From NCBI RefSeq assembly GCF_029227915.1, contig NC_079884.1, positions 23,250,001 through 23,314,000 on the forward strand: DNA of 64,000 nucleotides. The letters are read 5' to 3'. A program made the position numbers and the translations under genes. Origin of the DNA: Hydractinia symbiolongicarpus. Lineage: Eukaryota > Cnidaria > Hydrozoa > Anthoathecata > Hydractiniidae. The notes under the pieces are model-generated. The model was not told the DNA's origin and did not search any database. It saw only the letters and a list, made by a program, of their open reading frames with translations. Of the stretch, positions 22,670 to 33,785 are shown piece after piece; the stretch's first letter is position 1, and the number at the start of each line of letters is the position of its first letter.

Positions 22670-23647
22670 CAGCAGGCAATGTTTCTTATTGGTATTTTTA
22701 TTTTCAAGTAGAAATTATATGATAACCCAGTCATAAAAGAAAGTTTCAAGAAAAATTTAATGGATTTTATTTTAAAGACAAATTTATAGTACATTATTAT
22801 TGTCTCTTTTTGTTGCAGCATAATCATGTGCCCACGTGAAGCTGCAATGAGATGTACGAAACAGTTCCCTAGAAGGGAATTTTTTTAAAAAAACAAAAAT
22901 ATTTATTAATTTTATATGTATTAATTAGTAGCTATGATGTTAAAGATAATATACGGATTTATATTATGTTGAAATACTAACATACTATTACCTTGAGTCA
23001 GTATAGGGAATTTCTCACAGAGGTGTGTTTTCGAGGCAAACCTCTGAGTATTAGTTATTTTTTTATGTTGAGGGATTCCCCTTATATATGCAAAAACTCA
23101 GACGCAGCAGAAATTGTGTAAACACGCAGTGGACAAACTCCTAAGCGTCTTAGTACAGGTTTACAGCATGTCGTAACTCGATCGCAGCGCACACACCATA
23201 TCTATTGTTTTAATTGTATAATTTTTTTAATTAATAACTTTTCCCGGAACTTAATGTGAAAGGAGAAGACAGTATCGTACCCCGTCATAGCAAACATAGC
23301 TGGCCAATTCTTTTTTAATTTATGGAATAAGTTCCTGGGAAAGTTAAAAAAAATTCGTTCAACTGGGCTGAGCTCTTAGTACAGGTAAACGATGTCGTAC
23401 AACCGCGTGTGTAGTGCGTCCTATAGGCGCACTTTTACTACTATGAAAACAACCGTTTATTGCAGCTTTGGTTTAAATAAAAACACAAGAGACAGCCCAT
23501 TAGTTCAGCTCGCGCTCAGCTAAAACAATCACTTAGCAATTTTATTTACAGAATTCATTGCCAGTTCAAATAAATGGTAAAGCCTGTCAATTCAAAATTA
23601 ATTTTGGGGAAAAGGTTATTCGAAAGTGATCTTCTCATCAATAAACT
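22670..23647. other. Intergenic between the ankyrin-RING gene and the TTAA element
   Basis: It holds an old direct repeat (CTTAGTACAGGT with ATGTCGTA at 23151 and 23374) and an inverted pair (TTTTCCCGGAACTTAATG near 23238, with a complement near 23330). These look like remains of an unidentified element. No gene is visible. Confidence 0.35.
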
Positions 23648-23651
23648 TTAA

Positions 23652-24877
23652 AGGAGTGGTCCCACGAAGTTTTCGATTTTTTTTATTTGTTCTTTGGATT
23701 CTCCGCTATTCAATTAGTATAAAGTTTTTATTCTTTTTTCGAAAAATTGTTTATTGATCTTTTAATCAATGCGCAAAAATTGTCTTTTGACGTCACAGCA
23801 AAAGAACCATTTGCTGTGACGTCATAATTGGCGATGTTAGTTTTGAGAGAAAGAGAGATAGAGAGAGAGAGAAAGAAAAGCTTGATACTCAGATCACATA
23901 TATGAACACAGACACAGCGAAGAAGAATTAGAGTATGATATTATTGAAGAAGAAAACAATTTTGGAGAAGATGAGGACGGTGATAATGAGATGGAAACCT
24001 TTGATAAGCTTTTTACAGGCACAGGGCTGCAACTTTTTTTAATTCAAGACCACTAAATAAGATGATAAAAAAAACATTGTAACTGAGAGAGAAACGATAT
24101 TTTTAGTAAAACATTGGGAAGAACGTGTGTTGGGAGAAACGAATGGTGCAAGTGCGATAACTGCAAGACTGAAACTAGGGAGATTGATTGTCTTTGTTGC
24201 ACGGAAGTGGATGCATTAACAGAAAAACAATTCCAAGGTAAAAAGTATTGTTAAAATATGAAATAATAATGATATGTATCGTACAAATATCCGGTTTTTT
24301 TTAGGAATAAAATGTATAACTGAGAATGAGGATTTCAAGCAACTTTGTCTCGTTTTAATATGCTTACACGAGACAAGAGGGAAATTTCTGCAAGACACGC
24401 CTACAAACAAATCTTTTGGGTTTGCTGCTTACAAGCAATTTATTTGGTTCGTTTTCTAACGACTTGGAAAAGGCAATCGCCGAGTTATACCGTCGCGTGT
24501 TGTGTGGAAAATAAGACAAGTTTTCCCTGAAGAGGGTGATGTCTACGTCCCTTACTCGGAAGAATAAACACAAAAATATATAATATATAATATGTGATTA
24601 TAATTATAGAAAATTAAATAAAATAAATGTTTCTAATTATGAAATTACGATCTTGGATTCTCTAGAATATCATTCTATTTGCCGAATTGTCTTAACACAC
24701 AAAAAATCATTCGCCAACTATGACGTCACGACTATTTAAACAGGATTGTAAAAAAGGGCCGAATAAGAGAAAAAAAAGAACTTTTTTTTTAAAAAAAAGT
24801 TTTTTATAATAATAAATAAAACATTTCCGATAAAATAAGATGAAATTATTTTTTTGATTATTCGTGGGACCACTCCG
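23652..24877 (+). mobile_element. TTAA-flanked DNA-transposon-like element carrying a P2X7-C-like gene
   Basis: The left end AGGAGTGGTCCCACGAA (23652-23668) matches the reverse complement of the right end CGGAGTGGTCCCACGAA (24861-24877) at 16 of 17 positions. TTAA lies directly outside both ends (23648-23651 and 24878-24881), as a target-site duplication. TTAA duplications are known for piggyBac and Kolobok superfamilies. Further inside, TGACGTCA motifs lie near both ends (about 23788 and 24720). No transposase is encoded. The cargo is a broken gene for a cysteine-rich domain like the P2X7 receptor C-terminus. Assignment to a superfamily is open. Confidence 0.75.
23886..24567 (+). pseudogene. 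P2X7 C-terminal (ballast) domain-like gene, interrupted
   Basis: Three pieces are visible. First, an acidic frame at 23886-24056 (EEELEYDIIEEE and further Asp/Glu). Second, an exon ending at 24237 with GRNEWCKCDNC and IDCLCCTEV, after a possible acceptor at 24106. Third, an exon from 24305 with IKCITENEDFKQLCL, AAYKQFIW, then [20 protein letters not shown] and [11 protein letters not shown], ending at TAA 24565-24567. The WCxCxxC..CxCC..CIT..CL..AY+QF..RLGK..R..IPS-VV-KIR order is that of the cytoplasmic domain of P2X7, which in many invertebrates occurs as a stand-alone protein. An in-frame TAA at 24457-24459 cuts the third exon, and stops separate the acidic part from the rest unless spliced. 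It lies wholly inside the TTAA-flanked element. Confidence 0.65.
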
Positions 24878-24881
24878 TTAA

Positions 24882-27613
24882 AACTTTAACTGGATATTTT
24901 TAAAAGTGTTAAGGATAATTCTGGAAATTCCAGAATACATTTCTTGCTATGTAAAAACTTGACGATTCGAATATACTAACTTCTAAACGAGCTCAATTTG
25001 AATGATGAAGTAGTTCATTGTTTATTAATTCAGCAATAAATACACTTTAGCATTTCAGTATTTAGGCCTTCAAAATTTACTCTCTTGTTGAAATTTTTTT
25101 GAAAATGATGATGGTGCATGGTTTGATAACAGCTGATCTGAAAAAGAAAGTACGTTTTAAAAATAAGAAACAAGAATACAATTTAACCATAACTGCATTA
25201 AAACCAGGTTGTTTAAATATTGTCTCTTTTTAACCTCTCTTTGCCTCTTTGATTTAAAAAGGGAATTTATGTGATGCACAGGTATATTTCGTGAAATTTT
25301 TAAAAATCGAGTCATTTCTAATTCAATATTATGCTACCATAGCCCCGGACTAGGACTCCCTATCTAAGCTATGACCTTTCCTGGAAATAGTAGACAGGAT
25401 TTGTAAGGCTGGCCATATAAAATATACAGACATTCTATTTATCTATGCAGAATAATTATATATACGGTGCGTACAGTGTAATTAGCCGCTTATACAGCTA
25501 CTTATACGATATATATCTTTTTACTTAAATTTTCGCTTTTCTTCGTTATCGATCTCCCCATAGCCATCTATATTTATATAGATTAACATAAAGTTGTGCT
25601 TCAATTAAAACCAAGAAAAAGAACAAGAAACGATTTTGCAAAAAAGATATAATTTTACTGTAGCTAGCGGTACATATGTCGTCTATATTATTAAACAACA
25701 AAACTATTCTGATTTCAAGAAAAAACATGGAAAAGACGCAGTTAGCTGTAAAGAACACAAAGAAGCTTTTAACGGCTAATTATACTAGGCGTAGCATCTA
25801 ATTATCCTGCATCGGCTAACTATATATTGTTACAGGTTAATTATCAGTTCACCGACTGCTCAGTGCAAGCAACAATAAACTTTTTTCACGTTTCGACAAC
25901 TTTTCTGCAAAAAAATATAAAAAAAAATCCTTTGCAAATATATATATCTTTTTATCTGATAGAAGTAGTCCCACAAAGTGTCAGTTGAAAGTTATTTTTA
26001 GCCCCCCCCCTCCCCCTCCCTTTTTTCCCATAAGAACAGGAGTTGAGTGTCCAGTCATGGAGGAACTACGCAAGACAGGATAAAGGTTTTTTGTTGCTTG
26101 CTCTTTAAGAAAAAAAGGCACTCTAATCAAAGCACTATTTTGTGTAGCTAGCTCAATAGCTAGCTAGCAAGTAAGTAATTTCATGAAAGGGTATGTCAGC
26201 ACTAATCAAAAGGAGATCCAAGTCAGCACCAAAAATTGAGATAGCTAGCTAGCCAGCACACCTTTCTCACTTAGCTATATATAAAATAATTCTTACCTGA
26301 TAAAATACACGAATTTAAGAAATAGTGCTTAGCTCCCAATCAATAAAGCTACTACGACCAAACCAAAGGGACCAGCAAGGGGCGACCAACAAAATGTAAG
26401 CACTTTTAGTCATGGCCGCACACAGAATGTTCTGGCCACACGAAGAGTAGCTACACTCTCTGTTCAGATTGGTCATTTAATTGACAGAGATTAAAATAAA
26501 AGATCATTGGCTTTCACAAAAATGGAATATTCCGAGCGTTTAGCTTGGACAAAAACTTAACAGCGTCCGGGCTTTGTGTTGTCTCTCTCTCTCTATCTCC
26601 CATCAGGCAATTTTAAAGATTCTGCACCTCATAGCGGTGACCGAAATCAATAATGCTGGTTAGAACAAAAAGCTGAGAACTATAGCACAAATTTATATTG
26701 TTAGTTGGCTTTTGATTTCTCCCAAAAATATTTGCTTTTAGCCAAAATCTTAAATAAAATTGCTTTGTTTAAGATTTATAGGCGGCTACAAAACGTGTTA
26801 AAATATTAATCAAGTCATTTATAAGGAAGAAAAGTACGAAAAGCGGCCGCCACACATCGTCAGTCAAACTTCTTGCAGTCCAATATTGTTTTCTAATAAG
26901 ATAATCCAGGCATGTAACTTATATAAGGTGAATGTTTCATGCAAATTTTAGGGCCGTCTGACCATGGGTTACCCCCAGGAAAAGTTGTAAGACACGATTA
27001 ATTATTATTGTTTACTAAGTGATCATGTATAAAAATAAATTGTAATTTGACTTCTCCATCCGCCGTTTACTCAGGAAAATAATTTTAGATTAAAAGAAAC
27101 CACTTTTTCTCACTTATCGGTAAAATCCTAAATATGTAAGTTATAAGGCAATCTAAATGCAAATTTGGGCAATATACCCAAACAATTTTGCCTGAAATTA
27201 ACAAATATAACAATAGCAACCTTCTCTACAAAAGAGGTATTATCTTAAGTAACCAATTCTCTGACTATACGGGGTTCGGATTAAAAATGGCGCATTAAAT
27301 ATTGCGGTTTTTGATTTAATAATGCTGATATGCTGCTACTAAGCTGCTTAGAAAAAAACGGTGTTATGGATACGCCCCTTCTAAATATCCGAATAATCGA
27401 GTATTTATTGATATTGTTCGCTGTTAAATTCTTGTCTATGATCTGCACTGAATTTTTATATTTATCTTTTAGACACCTGCATGCCAAATTTTTAGGTTCC
27501 AAACACCTCAGAGTCATAGAATTTGGCGTGCTATAAGTGTGCCAAGCTTAATGCTGTTTGGAAAGGCTTATCAAACGCCCAGACTTATATACAGCCCTAG
27601 AAAAAAACAGTAT
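24882..27613. other. Intergenic
   Basis: AT-rich with TAGCTAGCTAGC runs (about 26150-26170 and 26241-26255), a polypyrimidine run near 26003 and a short CT run near 26580. Isolated splice-like sites occur (for example CAG/GTAAG on the minus strand near 26290), but I could not build a coding exon chain. Confidence 0.3.
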
Positions 27614-27716
27614 ACCGTAATTCCTCTTTTTAACCCCCGGAAAAATAACTTTTTAAGGGGCTTATTAGAAGGGGGAGGCTAAATAAAGGGAGGGGTCTAA
27701 AAAGAGGAATTACGGT
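27614..27716. mobile_element. Short MITE, TIR ACCGTAATTCCTCTTTTTA
   Basis: The ends are inverted repeats of about 20 bases (ACCGTAATTCCTCTTTTTA left, its complement TAAAAAGAGGAATTACGGT right), and the interior is C-rich then G-rich. The whole 103-bp element can fold on itself. It resembles the ends of the 37792-38262 element. Confidence 0.8.
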
Positions 27717-28988
27717 CTTTATGGTTAAAAAAGCTGCATTTATTCATCTATCCTCCTAGCCAAGGGACACTGCCTAAGTTTTCTCACCACAGAAAATTGA
27801 ATAATTATGGTGTGAAAAGTTACGCTGGTTTGCAAATGAATTTTCTGCGCATAGAATATCGATCGCGCTTTCTGATTGGTTACTTCTATTTTTCTTACCT
27901 GATGATAATTTTCGGGAAATTCATTTTTTTGTAATGTTCTAGGCGAGAATAGTCTCACTTACACGAACAAACATCATCAATTCCCATATTATTCAAGAGG
28001 GTAAGATGTGGCCACGCTGGCTGTATGCTCATTGATTGCTTTTAAATCAGGTTTATTCTGAGAAATTATATTGTACTTATTAGGGGATTTAAATTAGGGA
28101 CTTGCTCTGACACATTCGTTCGCGTCTAACCTATTGGATGAAAGAAACTTATTTTAATTCCTTGGAGAAAGATTAGTTAACTAGATAACATTTAATGATA
28201 TTGCCGCACTAAAATTTCTAAAAACCAATTAATAAGAAAAGAAAGAAAAGAAAAGAAAAGGCTGTTCAAGTCAAATTTCTCATATATGAACTATTATATT
28301 AACACATTAGTTACGAAGAATAAATATAATTCTATATTGCGTAAAAATAATATTTTTTTATAAATGTGATAATATGAGCGTGAATAACGTTAATATATTT
28401 TATAAAAGAAAAATTGTCCGTTTTACCAGGTTCATATCCCAGCCAGTAAGATTTTACCCAGTAAGATCATATTAGATATATTTTTTGCATCCCCTTTTGC
28501 AGGATACTTAGATTTTGTTTAAAAAAACGGGCAGAAGGGAAAGGAACTTGGAAAAAGGATTCCTTATAAAACATTAAACTAATCCGTCTCGACAACTTCT
28601 AATTTTAACGCGGGTCATATTGAAACCTTCAGCAAATTTAATAAAAGCCATATTCTCTTCCAAGCTATTAATACTTAGCAACAAGGAGTGTATAATGATA
28701 GATTGCGAATGAAACGTTTCGAATATTACGCCGAGTAGCTGTGTTAATTTCAGTATTAAGTTATAGAGAATGAAGCCTCATTAATAATCTTCAGGAAGAA
28801 AATGTGGCTTCTATTAAATTAGTTAAGGTATAAATATAACCAGCGTTGAACACTTTTTCTACTTTATAATGTTTAAAAAAAGCGCTTGTCAGTTGTATTT
28901 GCTACAGTCATGTGTTCTGGGTTTGCACAAAGGCAGTGCATTCTCGAAAGCGGGACCTAGTCGAATAATAAGCTTAATTTAGAATAAA
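27717..28988. other. Intergenic
   Basis: I see nothing firm. On the minus strand MNFPKIII followed by GTAAG (near 27926-27898) could be a short first coding exon, but no matching acceptor was found. Confidence 0.25.
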
Positions 28989-29124
28989 CTAGTCGTTAGC
29001 CCGTGGAAAATACACGGGTTCGCCCGTCCTTTTTATACCGCATTGCGTGCTTCTCGCTATTGCGCAGCTAAGCTACCATTTTGCGTGACAAACAGACAGA
29101 CGTATACGGCTATTATAATATAGA
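28989..29124 (-). mobile_element. Complete solo Helitron-like element (136 bp)
   Basis: Read on the minus strand it starts TCTATATTATAATAGCCG and ends CGACTAG. A hairpin (CCCGTGTATTTTCCACGGG) lies 7 bases before the terminal CTAG. The host bases are A before and T after. 5' TC, 3' CTRR, a subterminal hairpin and A/T insertion are the Helitron hallmarks. Confidence 0.75.
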
Positions 29125-29582
29125 TTCCAGAATTGTTGAATAATGCAATTGTTAAAAATTTGATCTCCGCAAAATTTTTTGGGCAACATTTCTTGCACCT
29201 CTTTGTTTTACTGCTTGTGTTTCCAATAAAGTCATAACGGTGACTATTATGCAACTGTTGCCCACTACTTTAGGCTATTGGAAGCAAGCTTTAGTTAACC
29301 CACAAAATTTTTGTTAAAAACGGGCAGGTGCAGCAGCAATGTTTTTAGTAAAAAGAATGGGCTTGAAAATTTGCGGGTCTTCTTTTGTAAAGCAAAAAAA
29401 AATGTAAATTTTAACCCTCTATATTGGCTAAAATGCACTCCAAATCTAAAGGCTACAGTATAAAATTGCATTGACGACGAAAACATACCAGACAGCGTAC
29501 ACCAAAACCATGTCTCCAATCCGAGATACAGAAAATAAGGCCACCGTATTTAACAGAAGTAAAAACATTCGTTTTGCAAAAT
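29125..29582. other. 3' flank of the GPCR gene at 29583
   Basis: It presumably includes the 3' untranslated region. Nothing else is visible. Confidence 0.3.
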
Positions 29583-30590
29583 TCACCCCGGATGTGAAGA
29601 CTCTTGCACTTTTAAGGTAAAAACAGTATTTGTATTTTGTAACACGTGTGAAGGAGAGGGTACACTTGAAAATGTTCTTCTCAAATTAAAGTGTCTATCA
29701 GTAATTGCACATACCACTGGAATAGCAAGTAAGTAACCATATGAAATACTGTACCCAATATTAAACCATGCATTATAGAACTCCATTTTAATACTACCTG
29801 ATGAAATTGCCATGCACCCAAATGGAGCCCAAAAAACAAGAAAAGCCACAGCATAAAAATACGTAGCATTAATTTTCTTTAACGCTTTCTTCATACGTAT
29901 AGAATGATCGTTCCTTTCTTTGATTTTCCTTCGGAGCTCAGCTATGGCTCGTATCATCAATGTTAATGATGGAGCTGCAACAGATATTTTTTTGATGCTC
30001 TCAACGATTGGCAATACAAGGTGGGTTTTACTATCGTTTATCTCCTTCTGGCAAGGCAATATACTATCATGTTCCAAGATGTATAAGTATACAGAAGTCA
30101 TTATTAAGTTAGGTATTAAAGTCACGAAAATACATATCGTTATGCACGTCTTTAAGTTATCTTTTCGGATATATGAGCGAATCCCAAACGGTTGTTTAAC
30201 GATTTTATCCTTTCGATCAATAATTAACGATGTTACCGAAATTAGCGACAAATCAATGGTGATCATGGTTATTAAATATCGTAACAAACAAAAATACGAC
30301 GACATGTAGATGTTTTGCGTCACATCGAAAGATAACTTGGTCAAATGTGCCGGAACTGCAATCAAACAAGCAATATTATTACCGTAGGCCAGGCATAAAA
30401 AAATAGAATTTGATACCGAGGATACCGATTTTAATTTACGTCTTGCATATTGCAGTATACGAATGTTACCAATGGTGGCTAACAACCACAACAAGCTTGA
30501 AATTGACAAAGTTGCATACGTCACAGCTTTATCTCGGCCACCGTAAAAATGGTCAGTGGTTAAATTATTAGCATCAATATGGGCGTACAT
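29583..30590 (-). CDS. Class A (rhodopsin-like) G protein-coupled receptor, divergent
   Basis: Intronless, 335 residues from the ATG at 30590-30588. The N-terminus has an NLT glycosylation site (N9). Seven hydrophobic segments are visible. TM1 has IGN (N42). The TM3 start has C101 and extracellular loop 2 has C180, the usual disulphide pair. The TM3 end reads DRK (125-127) in place of DRY. TM6 has FWAP (253-256) in place of CWxP. TM2 has LAYGN, so the usual sodium-site Asp is replaced by Asn. TM7 ends IPVVCAITD, without a clear NPxxY. It couples extracellular ligands to G proteins at the plasma membrane; the ligand is unknown. Intronless orphan receptors of this kind are expanded in cnidarians. 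Confidence 0.85.
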   Translation of the reverse strand: MYAHIDANNLTTDHFYGGRDKAVTYATLSISSLLWLLATIGNIRILQYARRKLKSVSSVSNSIFLCLAYGNNIACLIAVPAHLTKLSFDVTQNIYMSSYFCLLRYLITMITIDLSLISVTSLIIDRKDKIVKQPFGIRSYIRKDNLKTCITICIFVTLIPNLIMTSVYLYILEHDSILPCQKEINDSKTHLVLPIVESIKKISVAAPSLTLMIRAIAELRRKIKERNDHSIRMKKALKKINATYFYAVAFLVFWAPFGCMAISSGSIKMEFYNAWFNIGYSISYGYLLAIPVVCAITDRHFNLRRTFSSVPSPSHVLQNTNTVFTLKVQESSHPG

Positions 30591-31564
30591 TGTCAATGCT
30601 TACTGATTAGAAGTTCATTCATGTAATTTTCATAGAATAATTTCATCATTTTTCTGAAAAATTAATCGAAGTGCAGAATTATAGGAGAGAAACAACATAC
30701 ATATTAGCGTGAGCATATAAAAAAATTTTTTTTTTAAGATCACCTGTAGAATAACCCGTGACGAGAATGCTACTACTCTTGTGTTAATTCTCACTGCGCT
30801 TAGAAATTTCTGAGTACAACCTCATTTCCAGGGGCTTTTGTCTTTGATATAGGCAACAAACCCTGGGGACGAGGATGTCTTGAGTGCTTATATTCGCGAT
30901 GCAAGTACCATCTTGTCGATATCGTTTGTCAAAACACCACACCCAAACTTTTGAGAAAAACGCCCAGAACTGACAATTTTTACGCCATGAGAAACATTAA
31001 CGCCTTCGAAAAATTTTTAAAAAGTCAATAATAATATGAGTCCATAAATAACTAAATCAACTAAATACTAAATGGATAACATTGATAAGAGAAAATATCC
31101 AAAGTCTTTTCTTTCATCAGCGAATTTTTTTTTTTTTTTTTCAACATAGATTGAATCCAATCTAAATTTTTAACCTTTTCAAGTTATTATAATATGATGA
31201 ATAATAAAGGAACAAAATATATTTAATTTTAAGGTCTACCTTTTTTTCTAGATAAGTGGGTTTTTTTTAAATCAATTGACATTTAAAATTTTTAACGACG
31301 CACGGCATTTCAAACTTCCCAGGGAACACCTACCTAAAGGAGTGCGAAGGCAAGCGTATTTTTTTGTCGAATTCCGACAAAAATAAGATATTAGTTCGTG
31401 TTAAATACAATTTCTGATGAATGAGAAAATGAAATAGGTCACCCTTGCACGAAAGATACTAAAAAAGCCGTATATTTTACTCATTTAAAACAACGAATAG
31501 CCCATCCAAAAGCAGAAATAAATTAAAAAAACAAAAAATGATAAGTTCGAACATTTATAGTTTA
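30591..31564. other. 5' flank of the GPCR gene and intergenic
   Basis: It contains a CCTGGGGACGAGG motif near 30862 that is shared with 10044, and a poly-T run near 31126-31141. No gene is visible. Confidence 0.3.
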
Positions 31565-31690
31565 CTAGTCGTTAGCCCGTGGAAAATCCACGGGTTCGCC
31601 CGTCCTTTTTATACCGCATTGCGTGCGTCTCGCTACCTGCGCAGCTAAGCTACCATTTTGGGTGACAGACAGACGGACGGACTTATACTT
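31565..31690 (-). mobile_element. Helitron-like element, 5' end lost
   Basis: The 3' end on the minus strand (hairpin CCCGTGGATTTTCCACGGG, then CTAACGACTAG) is perfect and is followed by T. Homology to the 28989 copy runs to the GACAGACAGACGGACG stretch near 31680 and then stops, so the 5' terminus is missing. Confidence 0.7.
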
Positions 31691-33785
31691 TACACATAAA
31701 CTTAAAAATTTCAAAAATTAGTCAGAATATGTGACTATATGACAAAATTTAGTTGACAAAAAGGAGTAAATTTTCTTTAAGTGACTAGTATTTTTTACGA
31801 CAAAATTTTTTATAATAAAAATAAGGATTTTTTAATGGAGTCCAGTAATATTTTAATATAATATGGCTGTCCACGTTTCTTGAAATATTTATGATTTTAA
31901 AAAACTTTTGATTGTAATGCTTCTCATAGAGGGAAATTTTTATAAAAACACAATTTCCCGTGAAACCTCCCTCAAATAGACACTTGCAAGATATAAAGGT
32001 TTTATTCCGAGCGAAAGATTTGGTTTTACAGAAGTGTCTGTCTCAAGGAGGTTACAGGGGAGTGGGCAGTTTATTAAGACTTCTTCCGGCCAAATCTCCG
32101 TCGTGTAGAGGTGCTTTTTTCGATAGGTACAACTGCGCATCAACAAAACCCAAAAACTAACACATTGTGTAAACAAGAATAATCATAAAGAAAATAAAAA
32201 AAAGGCTGAGAAATAAATAAACAATGAAATAAATAAAATGAAAAAAAATTTATATAAATCTCACGAACACAACTTGTTGTCAGACATCTTGAAAACAAAC
32301 TAAATGTTTGTAAATCGTATTTCCTCTTTCGAGAAAAACTTAAAACGATCGATTGATTATTTAGCACTAAGAATGTTAAAAAACATCTTCTTTGTTTCCC
32401 AATGTTTTTTCTTTTACACCCTTTTAACACTTTGATGTTGTTAACAAAAGAAAGATTCGCTTTCAATGTAAAACTTCGTTTAAAAGTTTCGTTTCATATT
32501 TTCACAGCAACCTTTGGATGTGATTCTATCCAAAATCATTACTTCATGCTAAGAATACACGAAATATCACTACACGAAGAATACAGGAAAAAGAAACGGG
32601 GCTGAAAATCGCTGAAATTTGACGTCAATTTATTTGTGTCTTAGCTGGGAAACGGGGGTAGATGTGAAATAATTTTTTAGCTAATGATTTTTTTTAAAAA
32701 AAAGAACATAAGAATAATTCAAGATAATTTTCAAATCTTTTCCTTGAACAAAAACATGCTTTTTCACTCTTGGAGAAACTAAATTTAAAATTTATATTTT
32801 TTGGCGTTCTATTTTACTGACTTTTAAGTTAATCTCACACAAGTAGGGACAAATAATGTCCTGCACATGAAAAAGAACTGTTGAAAATGTAGTGTTGTCC
32901 CGCTGCTGTCAACTTAAGGTGGGTTGTAATTTTAAACATCTCTTATAAGAATTCTTGGAAGGACAAATGGTATCACTACAAAACACCAAAAATTAAAGGT
33001 GACGCCATTATTATTTGTTGAAGTCATCATTTTGCCAGAAAATTCTTTTTCATTATTTTTTTTATTATTTAAAGTGATTTTCCAACTTGAATTTTTCCAA
33101 CAAAATGTAAAATAATCTAACTTTTGTTTTGGTAACAGAAATAAACTTTCCATACCTTTTCGTGATCTGAGAAAAATAAAAGTTACAAAATTTCTAGCTA
33201 TTATCGGGAATAAAAGTTATTAAAACACCATGTGTATTCAAGTTTAAGATTAATTCCGTTCAAAAATAGGGTTAATAATTGTAAAAGACCCACTTCTTTT
33301 AACAAGGCCTTCCACCAATGACGGACTTCCCACAGGGGTTCTTAATTGACCGAGACACTCTGTGGTTATGCCAGTAATTAGGGTATGAAAAAGATCTTTT
33401 TTTCAACTAATTGGACTCTTTCATAGAGTAGTTTGCATGTATAACTTAACGTTTATAGCAAATTCACAGTCAATTGATAACGCTTCCCCGTTGTGGCGAT
33501 TTAGCATTTTTTAATAAGATATCATATCCCAGGATGGATTTTTTATCATTCAAAAATTGTTAAACAACAAAACACACAAAAGACAATTATATTTAAATTT
33601 CATAATCAAAATCTCAATGACTTTTTATTGGCTAGAGTCTTTGCGAAAATTGTTGTTTTCGTTTTTCTTTCATACACAATTCGATTTTAAAAGTCACTCG
33701 AAATATATACAGAAAAAATCTGTATTGTTGCAAAGAGTATAGGAAGAAACTGTGCAATTTTTTTTGGAAGAAAATCAAGAACAAA
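31691..33785. other. Intergenic, 5' of the light chain gene
   Basis: AT-rich. Open frames on both strands around 31940-32470 are of low complexity and I do not support them as genes. The likely promoter of the light chain gene is at its right edge. Confidence 0.3.

Noticed and set aside
27898-27926. Possible first coding exon (MNFPKIII then GTAAG) on the minus strand
   Set aside because: No downstream exon with matching phase and open frame was found.
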